From assembly GCA_963575745.1 (NCBI GenBank), contig CAUYUJ010015837.1, positions 1,826,540 through 1,890,539 of the forward strand: 64,000 bases of DNA, read 5' to 3'. The notes under the pieces were generated by a model. That model had not been told where the DNA came from. It worked only from the letters and a program-made list of their open reading frames with translations, and made no database searches. This document shows, piece after piece, positions 31,946 through 43,192 of the stretch (its first letter is position 1; every line of letters starts with the position of its first letter). Made by a program: the position numbers and the translations under genes. The stretch comes from Prorocentrum cordatum (lineage: Eukaryota; Sar; Dinophyceae; Prorocentrales; Prorocentraceae).

Positions 31946-33775
31946 AGGGCATCAAGATGTCAAACGCATTGGTGCTGGATTTTTCGCTACGGAAAAAGAT
32001 GCGCGCGTCAGCAAGCCTCGATTCCCGCACCTGCGTGGATTGAGCCCACGGGTCAGCAATAGTCTGTGCATACACAACTGCACGACGACATCACAGCAGC
32101 ATATGTACATAAATTGTGTGTACGTAAATGCATCCGTATAAATACGTGTGCCTTGATCTACACATACTTACACACATCAGACCGTCCTGATGACTGAGTA
32201 TACATATATATCTATATATATATATATAGTCGTTGGGTCAGCCAGCCTCTGCGCTTCCGGCCATCTTGAAGTTCCGCGAAACGATGAAGTGGGCAGGGCA
32301 AGGCAAACCAAAGCCAGGCCCCGCTGCAGTGCTCCACCTCGATGGCCTCGGGGCCTTCGGCGAGGCGGAGATTTCTGCCGCCTACAAGAGGAGCTGCCCC
32401 AGAAGTGATTGAATGAAGAAGCGAGGAAGGAGAGAGACGGTGATACCATTAGTTTTGACAGCAGCGATTGGCAGAGCCATTTCCGAACGCGTGCTCGGCG
32501 TTGCGACAGGCCGCAGGCGTAGCCACGCATCAGAGACAGTTTCTCCAGTATGTTGGACACGAGGAAGGAGGCAGTGAGATAGCAGAGGTAGCCCACTGGT
32601 GAAGAGTGAGTGTTTGATCATAGCAGATCAGCACACCCGTACGTACGCGTTGTGTGGTACAAGTGGGACATGCAAGTCATTCCGTCTAGCCGAAGATGAT
32701 GCGCGCATATCGTTTACATTTGCACTCCCAGTATGTGCGTGTGCGGCGCGTCGTTGGGACAATCCCGTTTGCACATTGTCATTCTTACTGTACGAAGCAT
32801 GTCATTGTTGCAAGCATGTGATCGGTGCTCTTGGCATTCCTTTGCGAAAGCACGTCCCTTGCCAGTACCCTCCACCTCTTCCAAACGCAATCCCATAATG
32901 TAATGCGCTGCATGCGAACCATCTGCCTGCACGGTCATGCGAACCCATTTACGAAGAAAGACATTTGCTGGCACCGCATAATCTGTAATGGAACTGCGTA
33001 TCGCATGGCATTGAAACACGCTTCGGCCAGAGCCGAACTCGAGACCGCGAGCAAATCAATTCCCAAAACAGTAGGAACTGTGAGGCGTGGTGCGAATCAT
33101 GTTCGGAATCCTTGATGCTCTATGGCTATCCTGGCCCGCGTGCGTGAGGTGGTTGGTAAACTTGGGCCCAGTGGTGCGAGATCTGTGACCTCACTGTGGC
33201 GTTCGTGTGCGGGGTGGCGTGCAAATAAAAACGGTTCGGCGGTGCAGGGCATTACGCTTTGTGTGACGTTTGTGTGGCCCGGGTTGCCGTATCGTGGGTT
33301 CGGTGGTGCGTTGCCCAGGTCTTTTCGTTGCTTTCTTCATTGGGTGTCTTTCAAAGGAGGAGTTGGTGGTGCAAGGCCTATGGCGTGAGATTGCGGATTT
33401 GATTGTGCAAGACATGTTGCGCGCTCATGATTGATTCGCCAGGAGGTTGTTGAACGTACGTTCACATTTGCGCTACGCCATTAGCGAAAGTCGTGGTGGT
33501 GGGCGAGTGTGACGAAGACACCCCATTCGAGTCGGAAGTGTGCAGCTGAGTTGGGTTGCAAGCATGTCCCATGACGTCTCGCTGTGTCAGCAGACGACTC
33601 GTCTTGAGACGTCCCAGCACGATGCTTCACTCTATCTTCGAATGCCGATCAGGACCTTTTGCGAAGTTCCAGTTGGGCGTAGATCCCAGCGGGGGGGCAT
33701 GGCTTGATTCCCCTAGCAGTGTTTGCACTTATGGTTTCTTATTCCTCTTCTAAGGAACTGGGCCTGTGTGGCGGT
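31946..33775. other. No gene recognised; here satellite orientation changes
   Basis: Mixed sequence with a TA tract at 32203-32230. Frames at 32177-32596 and 33122-33388 resemble nothing I know. To the left the 10-11-bp satellite is mostly CCAAG on this strand, and to the right always CTTGG. Confidence 0.5.
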
Positions 33776-33945
33776 CTGGAGACTATGTTGTCGCCGTCGC
33801 CGCCCCGTCGCCGCCCGTGGTCTGGGCCTGGCTGGCGGTCTGGAGGCTATGTTGTCACCGTCGCCGCCCTGTCGCCGCCCGTCGTCTGGGCCTTTGAGGC
33901 GATCTAGCGGCTATGTTGTCGCCGTCGCCGCCCTTCATTTCTACA
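33776..33945 (+). repeat. Tandem repeat of about 63 bp, 2.6 copies
   Basis: CTATGTTGTCGCCGTCGCCG recurs three times (about 33784, 33848, 33911), each time after GGTCTGGAG or a variant. Confidence 0.8.
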
Positions 33946-34300
33946 AGAGAATTCGGATCTACTCCACCCCGCCAGGATTATCCCCACTTGGGGATGTGCA
34001 ATTTACACATGAGTCTACCCCACCGTTCATTCTCATAATGAATTCATATAATCCCAGCCAAACCGGGTTCGACCCCCAACGTTCATCCCTTGCCAAAAAA
34101 TGATGCGCATTTTCGTTTATCGAAATCACCTATCGAAAACCTTGCTGCAACACAACGTGACGAAGTACACACGCGAGCGTCGTGGCGCGCGCATGCCGGA
34201 ATCAGTCAAAAATCGTAGACTTCTTAAGAATGTGAAAATCGAATGTGTCGGAAACCAGTTTAAGAATTGTTATAGAGCTCGAGGGGCCATCTTGCTGGGA
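33946..34300 (+). repeat. Dispersed repeat, copy 1
   Basis: Matches 41870-42200 in order along its length: CGGATCTACTCC, GTGCAATTTACACATGA, a block with CACAACGTGACGAAGT, and CGCATGCCGGAATC. Further partial copies of the last part lie at 42395-42520. Function unknown. Confidence 0.65.
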
Positions 34301-34324
34301 AAGGCTCGGCATGTAAGTTCGTAT

Positions 34325-34660
34325 TACCCCTCTTGGGCTTTCTTGGAGCCCTCTTGAGGCCCTCCAGGGGCTGTCTTGGGCCGTCTGAGGGGGGACCCTG
34401 GGGTTGTCTTTGGGGCTTTGTGGGCCGTCTTGGAGCCTTCTTGGAGGCATCATGGGCTGTCTTGGGACGGTCTTGGGGGCCTCTTGGGCCGTCGTGTTCG
34501 TTGTCAAAATGTAGAATGCGAAAGTGCTGAAGACACAAGTTGTTTTTCAAAAGCAAAGGGATGATTTTGGCCTCTTGGGGCCTCCTCGGCGATCCTCCCT
34601 CTGAAGGTCCTTTTGTGCTGTCTTGAGGGCCTCGTGGGCTACGTAAAACCATCTTGGATC
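34325..34660 (-). repeat. Degenerate 10-11-bp satellite block, CTTGG orientation
   Basis: GGCCGTCTTGG-like units with a spacer near 34513-34575 (GAATGCGAAAGTGCTGAAG) similar to the one at 38340-38370. Confidence 0.75.
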
Positions 34661-34970
34661 GTCGTGGGGCTACCCTGGGCCGTCATCATTCTCTCTTCGA
34701 CTGTCTTGGCGCTCTGTCTGGGCCCTGCTCTTCTATCTCGGGGCTTCTTGGAGGCTCCGGAGGCCCCAGGGCTGCATTGACGAGCTCGCCCCCCCCCCCT
34801 AGAATGGCATCTTGGACCTCAGGGGACGGGGAAAGGGGGAGGAGGACAGCCAAATGTTTCACGCCCCTTCTCACCCCCGGCAAGCGGGGGTCGTCGGACC
34901 AGAGATCGTGCTGGGACCAGGTCGGAATGCGCCACCGGCGCGTAGATCGAAAACGCCTACGGCGAATCAC
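34620..34970 (+). repeat. Dispersed ~330-bp segment, copy 1
   Basis: Shares a long run with 40555-40870: GGGCTACCCTGGGCCGTCAT, TGACGAGCTCG, CCTCAGGGGACGGGGAAAGG and GACCAGGTCGGAATGCG. Copy 2 has small deletions. Confidence 0.75.
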
Positions 34971-35154
34971 CGCCGCCCCTCTGCCCCTTTTGAAGCGCCT
35001 CTGCGGCCGACAGCTGGGCCAGAGCTCGGCCAAGCTATCGGGCCAGCTGTTCCCCGAGTCGGTTGGAAAGACTTCGGGGAACGCATGGGGGAGCAAGGAG
35101 AGGAGGGCGGGGAGGATGAGCAGAAAAGAGGAGGAGGAGGAGGAGGAGGAGGAG

Positions 35155-38000
35155 GAGGTCTCTTGGGCGCCTCTTGGGGCACTCTTGGGGCCTCCTGGGA
35201 GCTTCCTGGGGGCCTCTTGGAGGGTTTGGGGGGGCCTTTGGGGGCTTCTTGGGGGCCTCTTTGGCTGTCGTAGGGCGTTTCTGGCTTGTCTGACGCCGTC
35301 GGAAGCCGTCTTGGGGGCGTGTCTGGATCGTCTTGGGGCCCTCTAAGGGCACATCAGGGGTTCTTAGAGGCCATCTTGGGCGTCTTGGAGGCCTCTTGGG
35401 CCGTTTTGGGGCCCTCTAGGGGCCGTCTTGGGCGCCTGTTGGGCCGTCATGGGGCCATCTTGGACGCCTCTTGGGCGACCTTTGAGGCCTATTGCGCTGT
35501 CTTGAGCCGTCGGAACCCCGAGAAGAAGCAAATGCCAAAATCTGTTGAAAACCTTAAGAAAATCAATGATTTTGGCCTCGCCGTGCCCTCCTGGAAGACC
35601 TCGCCTTTTGGGCCGTCTTGAAGACCTCTTGGGGGCCTCTTGGGCCGTCTTGGGCCATCTTGAGGCCATCTTAGGCCGTCTTGGGTGCATCTTGGGCCGT
35701 CTTGGAGGCATCTTGGGGTCATCTTAACCGTCTTGGAGGCCATATTGGCCGTCTTGGAGGCCCCTTGGGCCCTCTTGGGGCCGTCTTAAGGGCCTCTTCG
35801 GCCGTCATGAGGCCATCTTGGAGGCCTCGTGGGCGATATTGAGGGCCTCTTGGGCCGTCTTGAGCCGTCGGAAGGCTGAAAAGAAGCAAATGCCAAAATC
35901 CTTCAAAAACAAATGGAGTATCAATAATTTTGGCCTCTTCGGGCCCTCGTGGAGAACCTCTTGGAGGCCTCTTAAGCCGTCTTGGAGGCCTCTTGGGGGC
36001 CTCTTGGGCCGTCTTAGGCCATCTGGAGGCCATCTCAGGCCGTCTTGGGTGCATCTTGGGCCGTGTTGGAGGCATCATGGGGCCATCTTAGCCGTCTTGG
36101 AGGCCATCTTGGGCGTCTTGGAGGCCTCTTGGGCCGTCTTGGGGCCCTCTTGGGGCCGTCTTGGGGGCCTCTTGGGCCGTCATGGGGCCATCTTGGAGGC
36201 CTCTTGGGCGATCTTGGTGGCCTTTTGGGCCGTCTTGAGCCGTCGGAAGGCCAAAAAGAAGCAAATGCCAAAATCCTTCGGCCATCTTGAGGCCATCTGA
36301 GACCGTCTTGGGTGCATCTTGGGCCGTCTTGGAGGTACATTGGGGCCATCTTGGAGGCGTCTTGGAGGCCATCTTTGGCCATCTTGGAGCCGTCTGGAAC
36401 TCAAAAACTCTTGGCAACCGGCTTCGGGCATCCTGGGGGTGGCCGGCGGGACGCGCTGGAGCCCCAGGGGGAGTTCTTCTGAACAAAGAACCAAAACCAA
36501 AACCAAGATCATCTAGCACGCCAGGCACCCCTGTGATGAATCAACAGGGGGCGGCGGATCGAAGACGCCTACGGCGAATCACCGCTGCCCCCTGCCTTTT
36601 TGGAAGCGCCTATGTGGCCGAACGTTGAGGCCAGACCTGCCAAGCTATCGGACCACGTGTTCCCCGAATCGGTTTGGAAAGCCTTCGGGGAACACGTGGG
36701 CATCTTGAAGGTCATCTTGGCCGTCTGGAGGCCATTTCGACCGTTTCGGGCCTTCTTGGAGGACGTCTTGGAGGGCTCTTGGGCCGTCTTGGAGGCCATC
36801 TTGAGCGTCTTGGAGACCTCTTGGGCCGTCTTGGGGGCCTCTTGGGGCCGTGTCTTGGGCCTCTTGGGCGATCTTTGGGGGCACTTGGGCCGTCTCGGGC
36901 CGTCGGAAGGCAGAAAAAAAGCAAATGCCACAATCCTTCAAAAACCAATGGGAAATCAATGATTTTGGCCTTTTCGGGCCTTCCTGGAGGCCCTCTTGGA
37001 GGCCTCTTGGACCGTCTTGGGCCATCTTAGGGCCGTGTTCGGCCGTCTTGGTGGGCTCCTGGTCCGTCTGACGCCGTCGGAAACCGTTTGGGGGGCCTCT
37101 ATGGGCCGACGTGGGGCCCTCTTGGAATGCTCCAGGGCCGTCTTGGAGGCCATCTTGGGCGTCTTAAAGGCCTCCTGCGCCGTCTTGGGGGCCTCTTGAG
37201 GCCGTCTTGGGGCCCTCTTGGGCCGTTCTGGGGCCATCTTGGAGGCCTCTTGGGCGATCTTTCGGCGATCTTCAGGGGCACTTGGGAAGTCTCGGGTCGT
37301 CGGAAGGCCTAAAAGAAGCAAGTGTCAAAATCCGTCAAAAACCGTAGGAAAATCAATGTGTTTGGCCTCTTCTGGCCTTCCTGGAAGCCCACTTGGGGGC
37401 CTCTTGGGCCGTCTTGGGCCAGCTTCGAGCCAACTTCGGCCGTCTTGGTGGGTTCCTGGCACGTCTGACGCCGTCGGGAGCCGTCTTGGGCGCCTTTCTG
37501 GGCCGACTTAGAGCCCTCTTGGGGCGCTTCGGGGCCGTCTTGGAGGCCATCTTGGGCGTCTGGGAGGCCATCTTGGGCGTGTTGGAGGCCTCTTGGGCCG
37601 TCTTGGGGCCCTCTTGGTGCCGTTTGGGCCGTCATGGGGCCCTCTTGGGGGCCTCTTAGGCGATCTTGGGGGCCTCTTGGGCCGTCTTGAGCCGTCGGAA
37701 GGCTGAGAAGAAGCAAATGCCAAAATCCGTCAAAAACCTAACGACAATCAATAATTTTGGCCTCTTCGGGTCTTCCTGGAGGACCTCTTGGAGGCCTCTT
37801 GGGCTGTCTTGGAGGCCTCTGGGGGCCCTCTTGGGCCGTCTTGGGCCACCTTCAGGCTATCTTAGACCGTCTAGGGTATATCTTGGGCCGTCTTGGAGGC
37901 ATCTTGGGGCCATCTGAGCCGTCTTGGAGGCCATCTTGGCCGTCTTGGAGGCATCTTGGCCGTCTTGGAGGCCATCTTGGGGCCGTCTAGGGCAGGAAGA
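35155..38000 (-). repeat. Main block of the 10-11-bp satellite with higher-order structure
   Basis: In the sample 36096-36243, fourteen successive units (CTTGGAGGCCT, CTTGGGCCGT and so on) span 148 bp, a mean of 10.57 bp. AT-richer spacers containing GCAAATGCCAAAATCC and AAAATCAAT start at about 35518, 35874, 36242 (cut short), 36896, 37298 and 37692. This gives higher-order units of about 356 to 402 bp where regular. A different insert at 36410-36700 carries a CAGGGGGCGGCGGATCGAAG segment that recurs in part at 34945 and 38125. Pro/Arg-rich open frames on both strands are not genes. Confidence 0.9.
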
Positions 38001-38195
38001 CCGTTGGCAACCGGGTCTTCCGGGTGGCCGGCGGGACGGGCCGAAGCCCAGGGGGAGTTCTTTGGGAAAAAGAACCAAAACCAAGAGCCATATCGTCCGG
38101 CATGCCAGGCACCCCTTTGATAAATCAAAAGGGGGCGGCGGATCAAATTGCCTTCGGCCCATCCCGCCACCGTACCGGGCTTGCGGGTCTGAGCT
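38000..38195 (+). repeat. Border segment of the satellite modules
   Basis: GGAGTTCTT...AACCAAAACCAAGA...GCCAGGCACCCC repeats part of 36465-36560. CGGCCCATCCCGCCACCGTA and CGGGCTTGCGGGTCTGAGCT recur at 40870-40908. This looks like the conserved left border of the satellite module that starts ATGCTTCTTGGGG. Confidence 0.7.
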
Positions 38196-38340
38196 GTCAG
38201 AAATGCTTCTTGGGGCCTCGTCGGAGCATTCCTCTTGGGAGCAGTTGTTTGGGCCTCTTGGGAGCCTTTTGGAGGCCTCTTGGGCCGTCTTGGGGCCTCT
38301 TGGGGGCCTCTTGGGGCGTCGCGTTCATTGTCAAAACGTA
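38196..38340 (-). repeat. 10-11-bp satellite module, CTTGG orientation
   Basis: Starts GAAATGCTTCTTGGGGCCTC, as at 22545 and 40917. Confidence 0.7.
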
Positions 38341-38499
38341 GAATGCAAACATGCTGAAATTCTTTTTTAATTACCTAACAGCGTAGACTGATAGGTTTCT
38401 AGTTGACTCAAAAGAGCTCACAGATCACTCCACAGGGGGGTCCGGGCAGGCGTTGGGAGTTGCCGGCCGGGCCTGTGCCGGGCTCGTTTTTCACCAACA

Positions 38500-38995
38500 G
38501 TCACACACTTCGTGCTCGTCGACCTCTCAGAACCCCATTCCCAGGCCACATTCTGAATAACCGGATGCAACAGTCACACACTTGGTGCTCCTTGACCTCC
38601 CAGAACGCCATTCCCGGGCCACATTCTGAATGCCCGGAGCCAACTGTAGGCCACTTCGTGCTCTTCGAGTTCCCAGAACTCCATTCCCGGGCCACATTTT
38701 GGATGCCCGGAGCCAACTGTAGGCCACTTCGTGGTCTTCGAGTTCCCAGAACTCCATTCCCGGGCCACATTTTGGATGCCCGGAGCCAACTGTAGGCCAC
38801 TTCGTGGTCTTCGAGTTCCCAGAACTCCATTCCCGGGCCACATTTTGGATGCCCGGAGCCAACTGTAGGCCACTTCGTGCTCTTGGACTTCCCAGAACTC
38901 CATTCCTGGGTATGATTTTGAATGCCCGGAGCAAACTGTAGGCCACTTCGTGTTCTTCGAGTTCCCAGAATTCCATTCCCTGGCCACATTTTGAA
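38500..38995 (-). repeat. 73-bp tandem repeat (about 7 units)
   Basis: CCCAGAACTCCATTCCCGGG starts units at 38672 and 38745, 73 bp apart, with further copies on either side. Central units are nearly identical and outer ones diverge. Since 73 is not a multiple of three, open frames cycle through three phases. Confidence 0.93.
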
Positions 38996-40345
38996 TGCTG
39001 AGGCAGGCTGATGCTGAGGCTGAGGCAGGCTGAGGCAGGCTGAGGCTGAGGCCGAAGCTGAAGGCAGACTGAGGCTGAGGCTGATGCAGGCTGAGGCTGA
39101 GGCTGAGGCAGGCTGAGGCTGAGGCTGCAGGCTGATGCTGAGGCAGGCTGAGGCTGAGGCTGAGGCTGATGCAGGCTGAGGCTGAGGCAGGCTGAGGCTG
39201 AGGCCGAGGCTGAAGGCAGACTGAGGCTGAGGCTGAAGCAGGCGAGGCTGAGGCTGAGGCTGAGGCAGGCTGAGGCTGAGGCTGAGGCAGGCTGATGCTG
39301 AGGCAGGCTGAGGCTGAGGCTGAGGCTGATGCAGGCTGAGGCTGAGGCAGGCTGAGGCTGAGGCCGAGGCTGAAGGCAGACTGAGGCTGAGGCTGAAGCA
39401 GGCTGAGGCTGAGGCTGAGGCAGGCTGAGGCTGAGGCTGAGGCAGGCTGAGGCTGAGGCAGGCTGAGGCTGAGGCTGATGCAGGCTGAGGCAGAGGCAGG
39501 CTGAGACTGAAGCCGAGGCTGAAGGCAGATTGAGGCTGAGGCTGAGGCAGAGGCAGGCTGAGGCTGCGGCTGAGGCAGGCTGATGCTGAGGCAGGCTGAG
39601 GCTGAGGCTGAGGCTGATGCAGGCCGAGGCTGAGGCAGGCTGAGGCTGAGGCCGAGGCTGAAGGCAGACTGAGGCTGAGGCTGAAGCAGGCTGAGGCTGA
39701 GGCTGAGGCAGGCTGAGGCTGAGGCTGAGGCAGGCTGATGCTGAGGCAGGCTGAGGCTGAGGCTGAGGCTGATGCAGGCTGAGGCTGAGGCAGGCTGAGG
39801 CTGAGGCCGAGGCTGAAGGCAGACTGAGGCTGAGGCTGAAGCAGGCTGAGGCTGAGGCTGAGGCTGAGGCAGGCTGAGGCTGAGGCTGAGGCAGGCTGAT
39901 GCTGAGCCAGGCTGAGGCTGAGGCTGATGCAGGCTGAGGCTGAGGCAGGCCGAGGCCGAGGCCGAGGCTGAAGGCAGACTGAGGCTGAGGCTGAAGCAGG
40001 CTGAGGCTGAGGCTGAGGCAGGCTGAGGCTGAGGCTGAGGCAGGCTGATGCTGAGGCTGAGGCTGAGGCTGATGCAGGCTGAGGCTGAGGCTGGCTGAGG
40101 CTGAGGCTGAGGCTGAGGCTGAGGCTGAGGCTGATGCTGAGGCAGGCAGGCTGAGGCTGAGGCTGAGGCTGAGGCAGGCTCAGGCTGAGGCAGGCTGAGG
40201 CTGAGGCCGAGGCTGCAGGCAGACTGAGGCTGATGCAGGAGCAGGCTGAGGCTGAGGCTGAGGCAGGCTGAAGCTGAGGCTGAGGCTGATGCTGAGGCAG
40301 GCTGAGGCTGAGGCTGAGGCTAATGCAGGCCACTGCGACTGTCAT
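38996..40345 (-). repeat. CTGAGG hexamer array with higher-order units
   Basis: About 1.35 kb of GAGGCT hexamers broken by GCAGGCTGA and GATGCA variants. The marker GCTGAAGGCAGACTGAG recurs at about 39057, 39208, 39369, 39508, 39658, 39809 and 39969, so larger units of about 138-161 bp have been amplified. The hexamer has no stop in any minus-strand frame, which gives a 614-codon frame (Ser/Ala, Pro/Gln and Leu/Ser phases) that joins the 73-bp array. I do not call it a gene. Confidence 0.93.
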
Positions 40346-40494
40346 CGCGAATGCGACTACGACTGCGAGAACAGCAGAACTCTACAACTGGATTCTCATC
40401 TGAATCTTAAGGGGGATGCTTCCAGATATGCTCCTACACATCGCTGTTAGGTTGCTTTGCCGGGATAATTTTTTTGTACAAAGGGAATGGGATG
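40346..40494. other. Short unique spacer
   Basis: Nothing recognised between the hexamer array and the next satellite block. Confidence 0.5.
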
Positions 40495-41670
40495 GTTTGG
40501 GCATTTTGGGGCCTTTTCGGCGATCCTCTAAAGACGCTTTCGGGCTGCCATGAGGGCCTCGTGGGCTACCTGAAACTATCTTGGATCGTCCTGGGGCTAC
40601 CCTGGGCCGTCATCACGCTCTCTTCGACTGTCTTGGCGCTCTGTCTGGGACCTGTTCGGCTGTCTTGGGGCTTTTCGGGGGCTCTGGAGGCCCCGGGGGT
40701 GCGTTGACGAGCTCGTCCCCGCCCCTCTAGAAGGGCACTTGGACTTCAGGGGACAGGGAAAGGGGGAGGGGGACGCCTTTTTCACCCATGGCAACCGGGG
40801 GTCGGCGGACCAGAGATCGTGCCGGGACCAGGTCGGAATGCGCACCGACTTGTATATCGAATGGCCTTCGGCCCATCCCGTCACCGTACCGGGCTTGCGG
40901 GTCTGAGCTCCCAGAGATGCTTCTTGGGGTCTCTTCAGAGCACTCTCGGGCGCCTCGTGGGGGCAGTTTTGGGGCCTCTTGGGGGCCTGTTGGGAGCCAG
41001 GCCTCTTGGGGCCTCTTGGGAGCTTCTTGGGACCTCTTTGGGGCACCTCGGGGCCGAGGGCTCGAAATGTCCGCTCGGGTCCCCTGCCTGGGCCCTGCTC
41101 TTGGAGCCTTCTTTGGGGCCTCGTGGGCCGTCTTGGGCGCCTCGTGGGCTCTCTTGGGGCCCTTTTGGGGGCCTTCGTGGAGGCTTCTCGAGCCATCTTG
41201 GGGCGATCTTGGGGCCTCGAGCGCCGTCTGGGGGCGTAGGGAAGTCCAGTAGACGAGAACGCCAAGACCTTCAAAGTTCAAGGAAAATCAATGATTTTCG
41301 CCTCTTGGGGCCCAGCTGCGGGTGCTCGTGGAGGCTTCTTGGAGCGTTTTGGAAGCCTCTTGGGCCATCTTGGGGCCATCTCGAGCGTCTTGGAGCGATA
41401 TATGGGCGTCTGGGGGCCCTCTTGGGCCGTCTTGAGACCCTCTTGAGGCGCCCTGTCCCTGTCCTGGAGCCCCTTTCGGCCCGAAAAAGTAATGCGACAA
41501 GCCGCGGGGGAGCCCAGGGGTCCGTGCAACATAAGAAACCAATTTAGGAAAGGCCATGGCGCGCATCAAGTATCGATTGGCCCCTGGCCCATCCCGCCAC
41601 CGCGCTTGGGTTGTAGGCCAGAGGCCTTCTGGATGCGTGTCACTCTGAGAATCTCTTGGGGGGCCTCTCG
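40495..41670 (-). repeat. 10-11-bp satellite modules, CTTGG orientation
   Basis: Three parts. 40495-40700 is satellite. 40700-40910 is the dispersed segment (copy 2 of 34620-34970) with the module border. 40911-41670 is two modules with a spacer at 41262-41300 (GGAAAATCAATGATTTTCGC). Confidence 0.8.
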
Positions 41671-41699
41671 TAAGCTTCTTGGAGGCAGGCAGCTTACTG

Positions 41700-41862
41700 C
41701 ACAACAAAGATTGCAAAACACACTACCTAGATTGTGCCACATGTATTGCCACACAGAGGTTGTACAACATATATTCCACCACTTATATTGCACAGCATAA
41801 GTTGCACCCCATAGGTTGCACAACATAGATTGAGCAACATAGGTTGCACCACATCGGTTCTC
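41700..41862 (+). repeat. 14-bp minisatellite, array 1
   Basis: About eleven contiguous 14-mers of the form (A/G)TTGCACCACATAG, for example GTTGCACAACATAG and ATTGAGCAACATAG, kept in strict 14-bp register. Confidence 0.9.
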
Positions 41863-41869
41863 CAGTCTA

Positions 41870-42720
41870 AAAGAGTACGGATCTACCCCCCACACACACT
41901 CCGCGAGGTTAACGGTCCACCTTTTCCGCATTGCAATGTACACATGATTCTACCACATCGTCATCCGACGTACGAACTCATACCATTCTAGGCAGGCCAG
42001 TACCGGCTTCCCCCCTCAACCTCTGCAAAAACACAATGCGCGTGTTCTCCTTTTATTAAAAAGCAACAGTTTTCAATAATATCTTGCAGAAAACGGGACG
42101 AAGTGCGCACGCGCGTGTCGTCTTGCCCGCATGCCGAAATATTACAAAAGCCTTCGGTTTCGTAAGGATTTCAAGATCGAGTGCGCCGAATATAGACATA
42201 TGTGTGTGTGTTCACATACCATGTTTGTTGCAACAAGGTTTTTCAAATGATACCTGCGCTCGCTGTCGTGTGGATTCTGAAGAAAATCACCGGTGTTCCA
42301 ACATGTTCATCAGGTGCTACCAAACGGGCTTCTTGTTCGCGCATGTCGAAATCGCTCGAACGCGCTTGTATGCGCGCTGTCGCAAGAATTCATTGCAAAA
42401 TGGGAACGACGTGCACACGCGCGCGTCGTCGCGCGCGCATGCCCGAATCTTCCAACTAAATAAAACACAGGTGTCATAGAGATTTCAAACACGAGTGTTC
42501 CGAATACATATGGAAACACATGGTTTCGCAACAAAAGTTTTCAACAAAAAAAGTGCGTTCGCGGTCGTGCGGATTCCTAAGAAATCCGTAGGTGTTTCAA
42601 CATGTTCATCAGATGCTACCACAAAGGCCCGTCGCTCCACATGTCGAACTCATTCGAACACCCTTGCGCGCGTGCTGGGGGGGGAGCACGATCCGTGTCA
42701 AATAACGCCACGCGGGTCAG
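41870..42720 (+). repeat. Dispersed repeat, copy 2, with an internal duplication
   Basis: 41870-42200 matches 33946-34300. From 42220 to 42440 and again from 42510 to 42720 the sequence runs in parallel (CGCTCGCTGTCGTGTGGATT against CGTTCGCGGTCGTGCGGATT, then CAACATGTTCATCAG in both), a tandem duplication of about 290 bp. Confidence 0.65.
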
Positions 42721-43192
42721 TCACGCGGGTCGGCCGCGCGCGCATTTCGAATTTCTTCCAAAACCTTCATCGCCGACGCGAGGACATCGTCATCGTGTCC
42801 GGCGGGCGTGATCAACATCAGCGCCGTCATTGGCCTTGCCATTGTCATCGCCACCATCGTCAATATCATCTCTAGTGTCATAATCGTGTCCACCGTTGTC
42901 GGCGCCGTCATGATATCGCGCCCGCCCAACTCATCGACTCGCATTGAAGTGCCCGCTGGAAGTAACCAGCGGTCAGCGCCACCGAGGCCGCGGCGGTCGC
43001 GCCGCACTAGCTGGTCGATTCGCGCGCGCGAGCATGTGCTGGCTAGCGCGGCCGCAGACACACACCAGCCAACGCCAAGCACTCGTCGCAATCGCCGTCG
43101 CATGGGTTTTGCAAACTACATTGCAGGTGGGTGGGTGGGATGTTTGCGCGAGCAGTGGAGTTGACAAATTGAAGTTCGGCAGGGCAAATTTC

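Noticed and set aside
32335-32410. J-domain helix I-like peptide (AEISAAYKR)
   Set aside because: No HPD motif follows, and a stop comes within ten codons.
34060-34076. tRNA-like B-box (GGGTTCGACCCCC), possible tRNA-derived SINE
   Set aside because: No A-box at the right distance and no cloverleaf. The related copy at 41995 lacks the box.
35155-38000. Many Pro/Arg- and Trp/Gly-rich frames as genes
   Set aside because: They are translations of the 10-11-bp satellite, open on both strands and in several phases.
38501-40345. A 614-codon minus-strand frame as a real repeat protein
   Set aside because: Neither the hexamer nor the 73-bp unit contains a stop on this strand. There is no separate evidence such as a conserved start, domain or non-repeat end.
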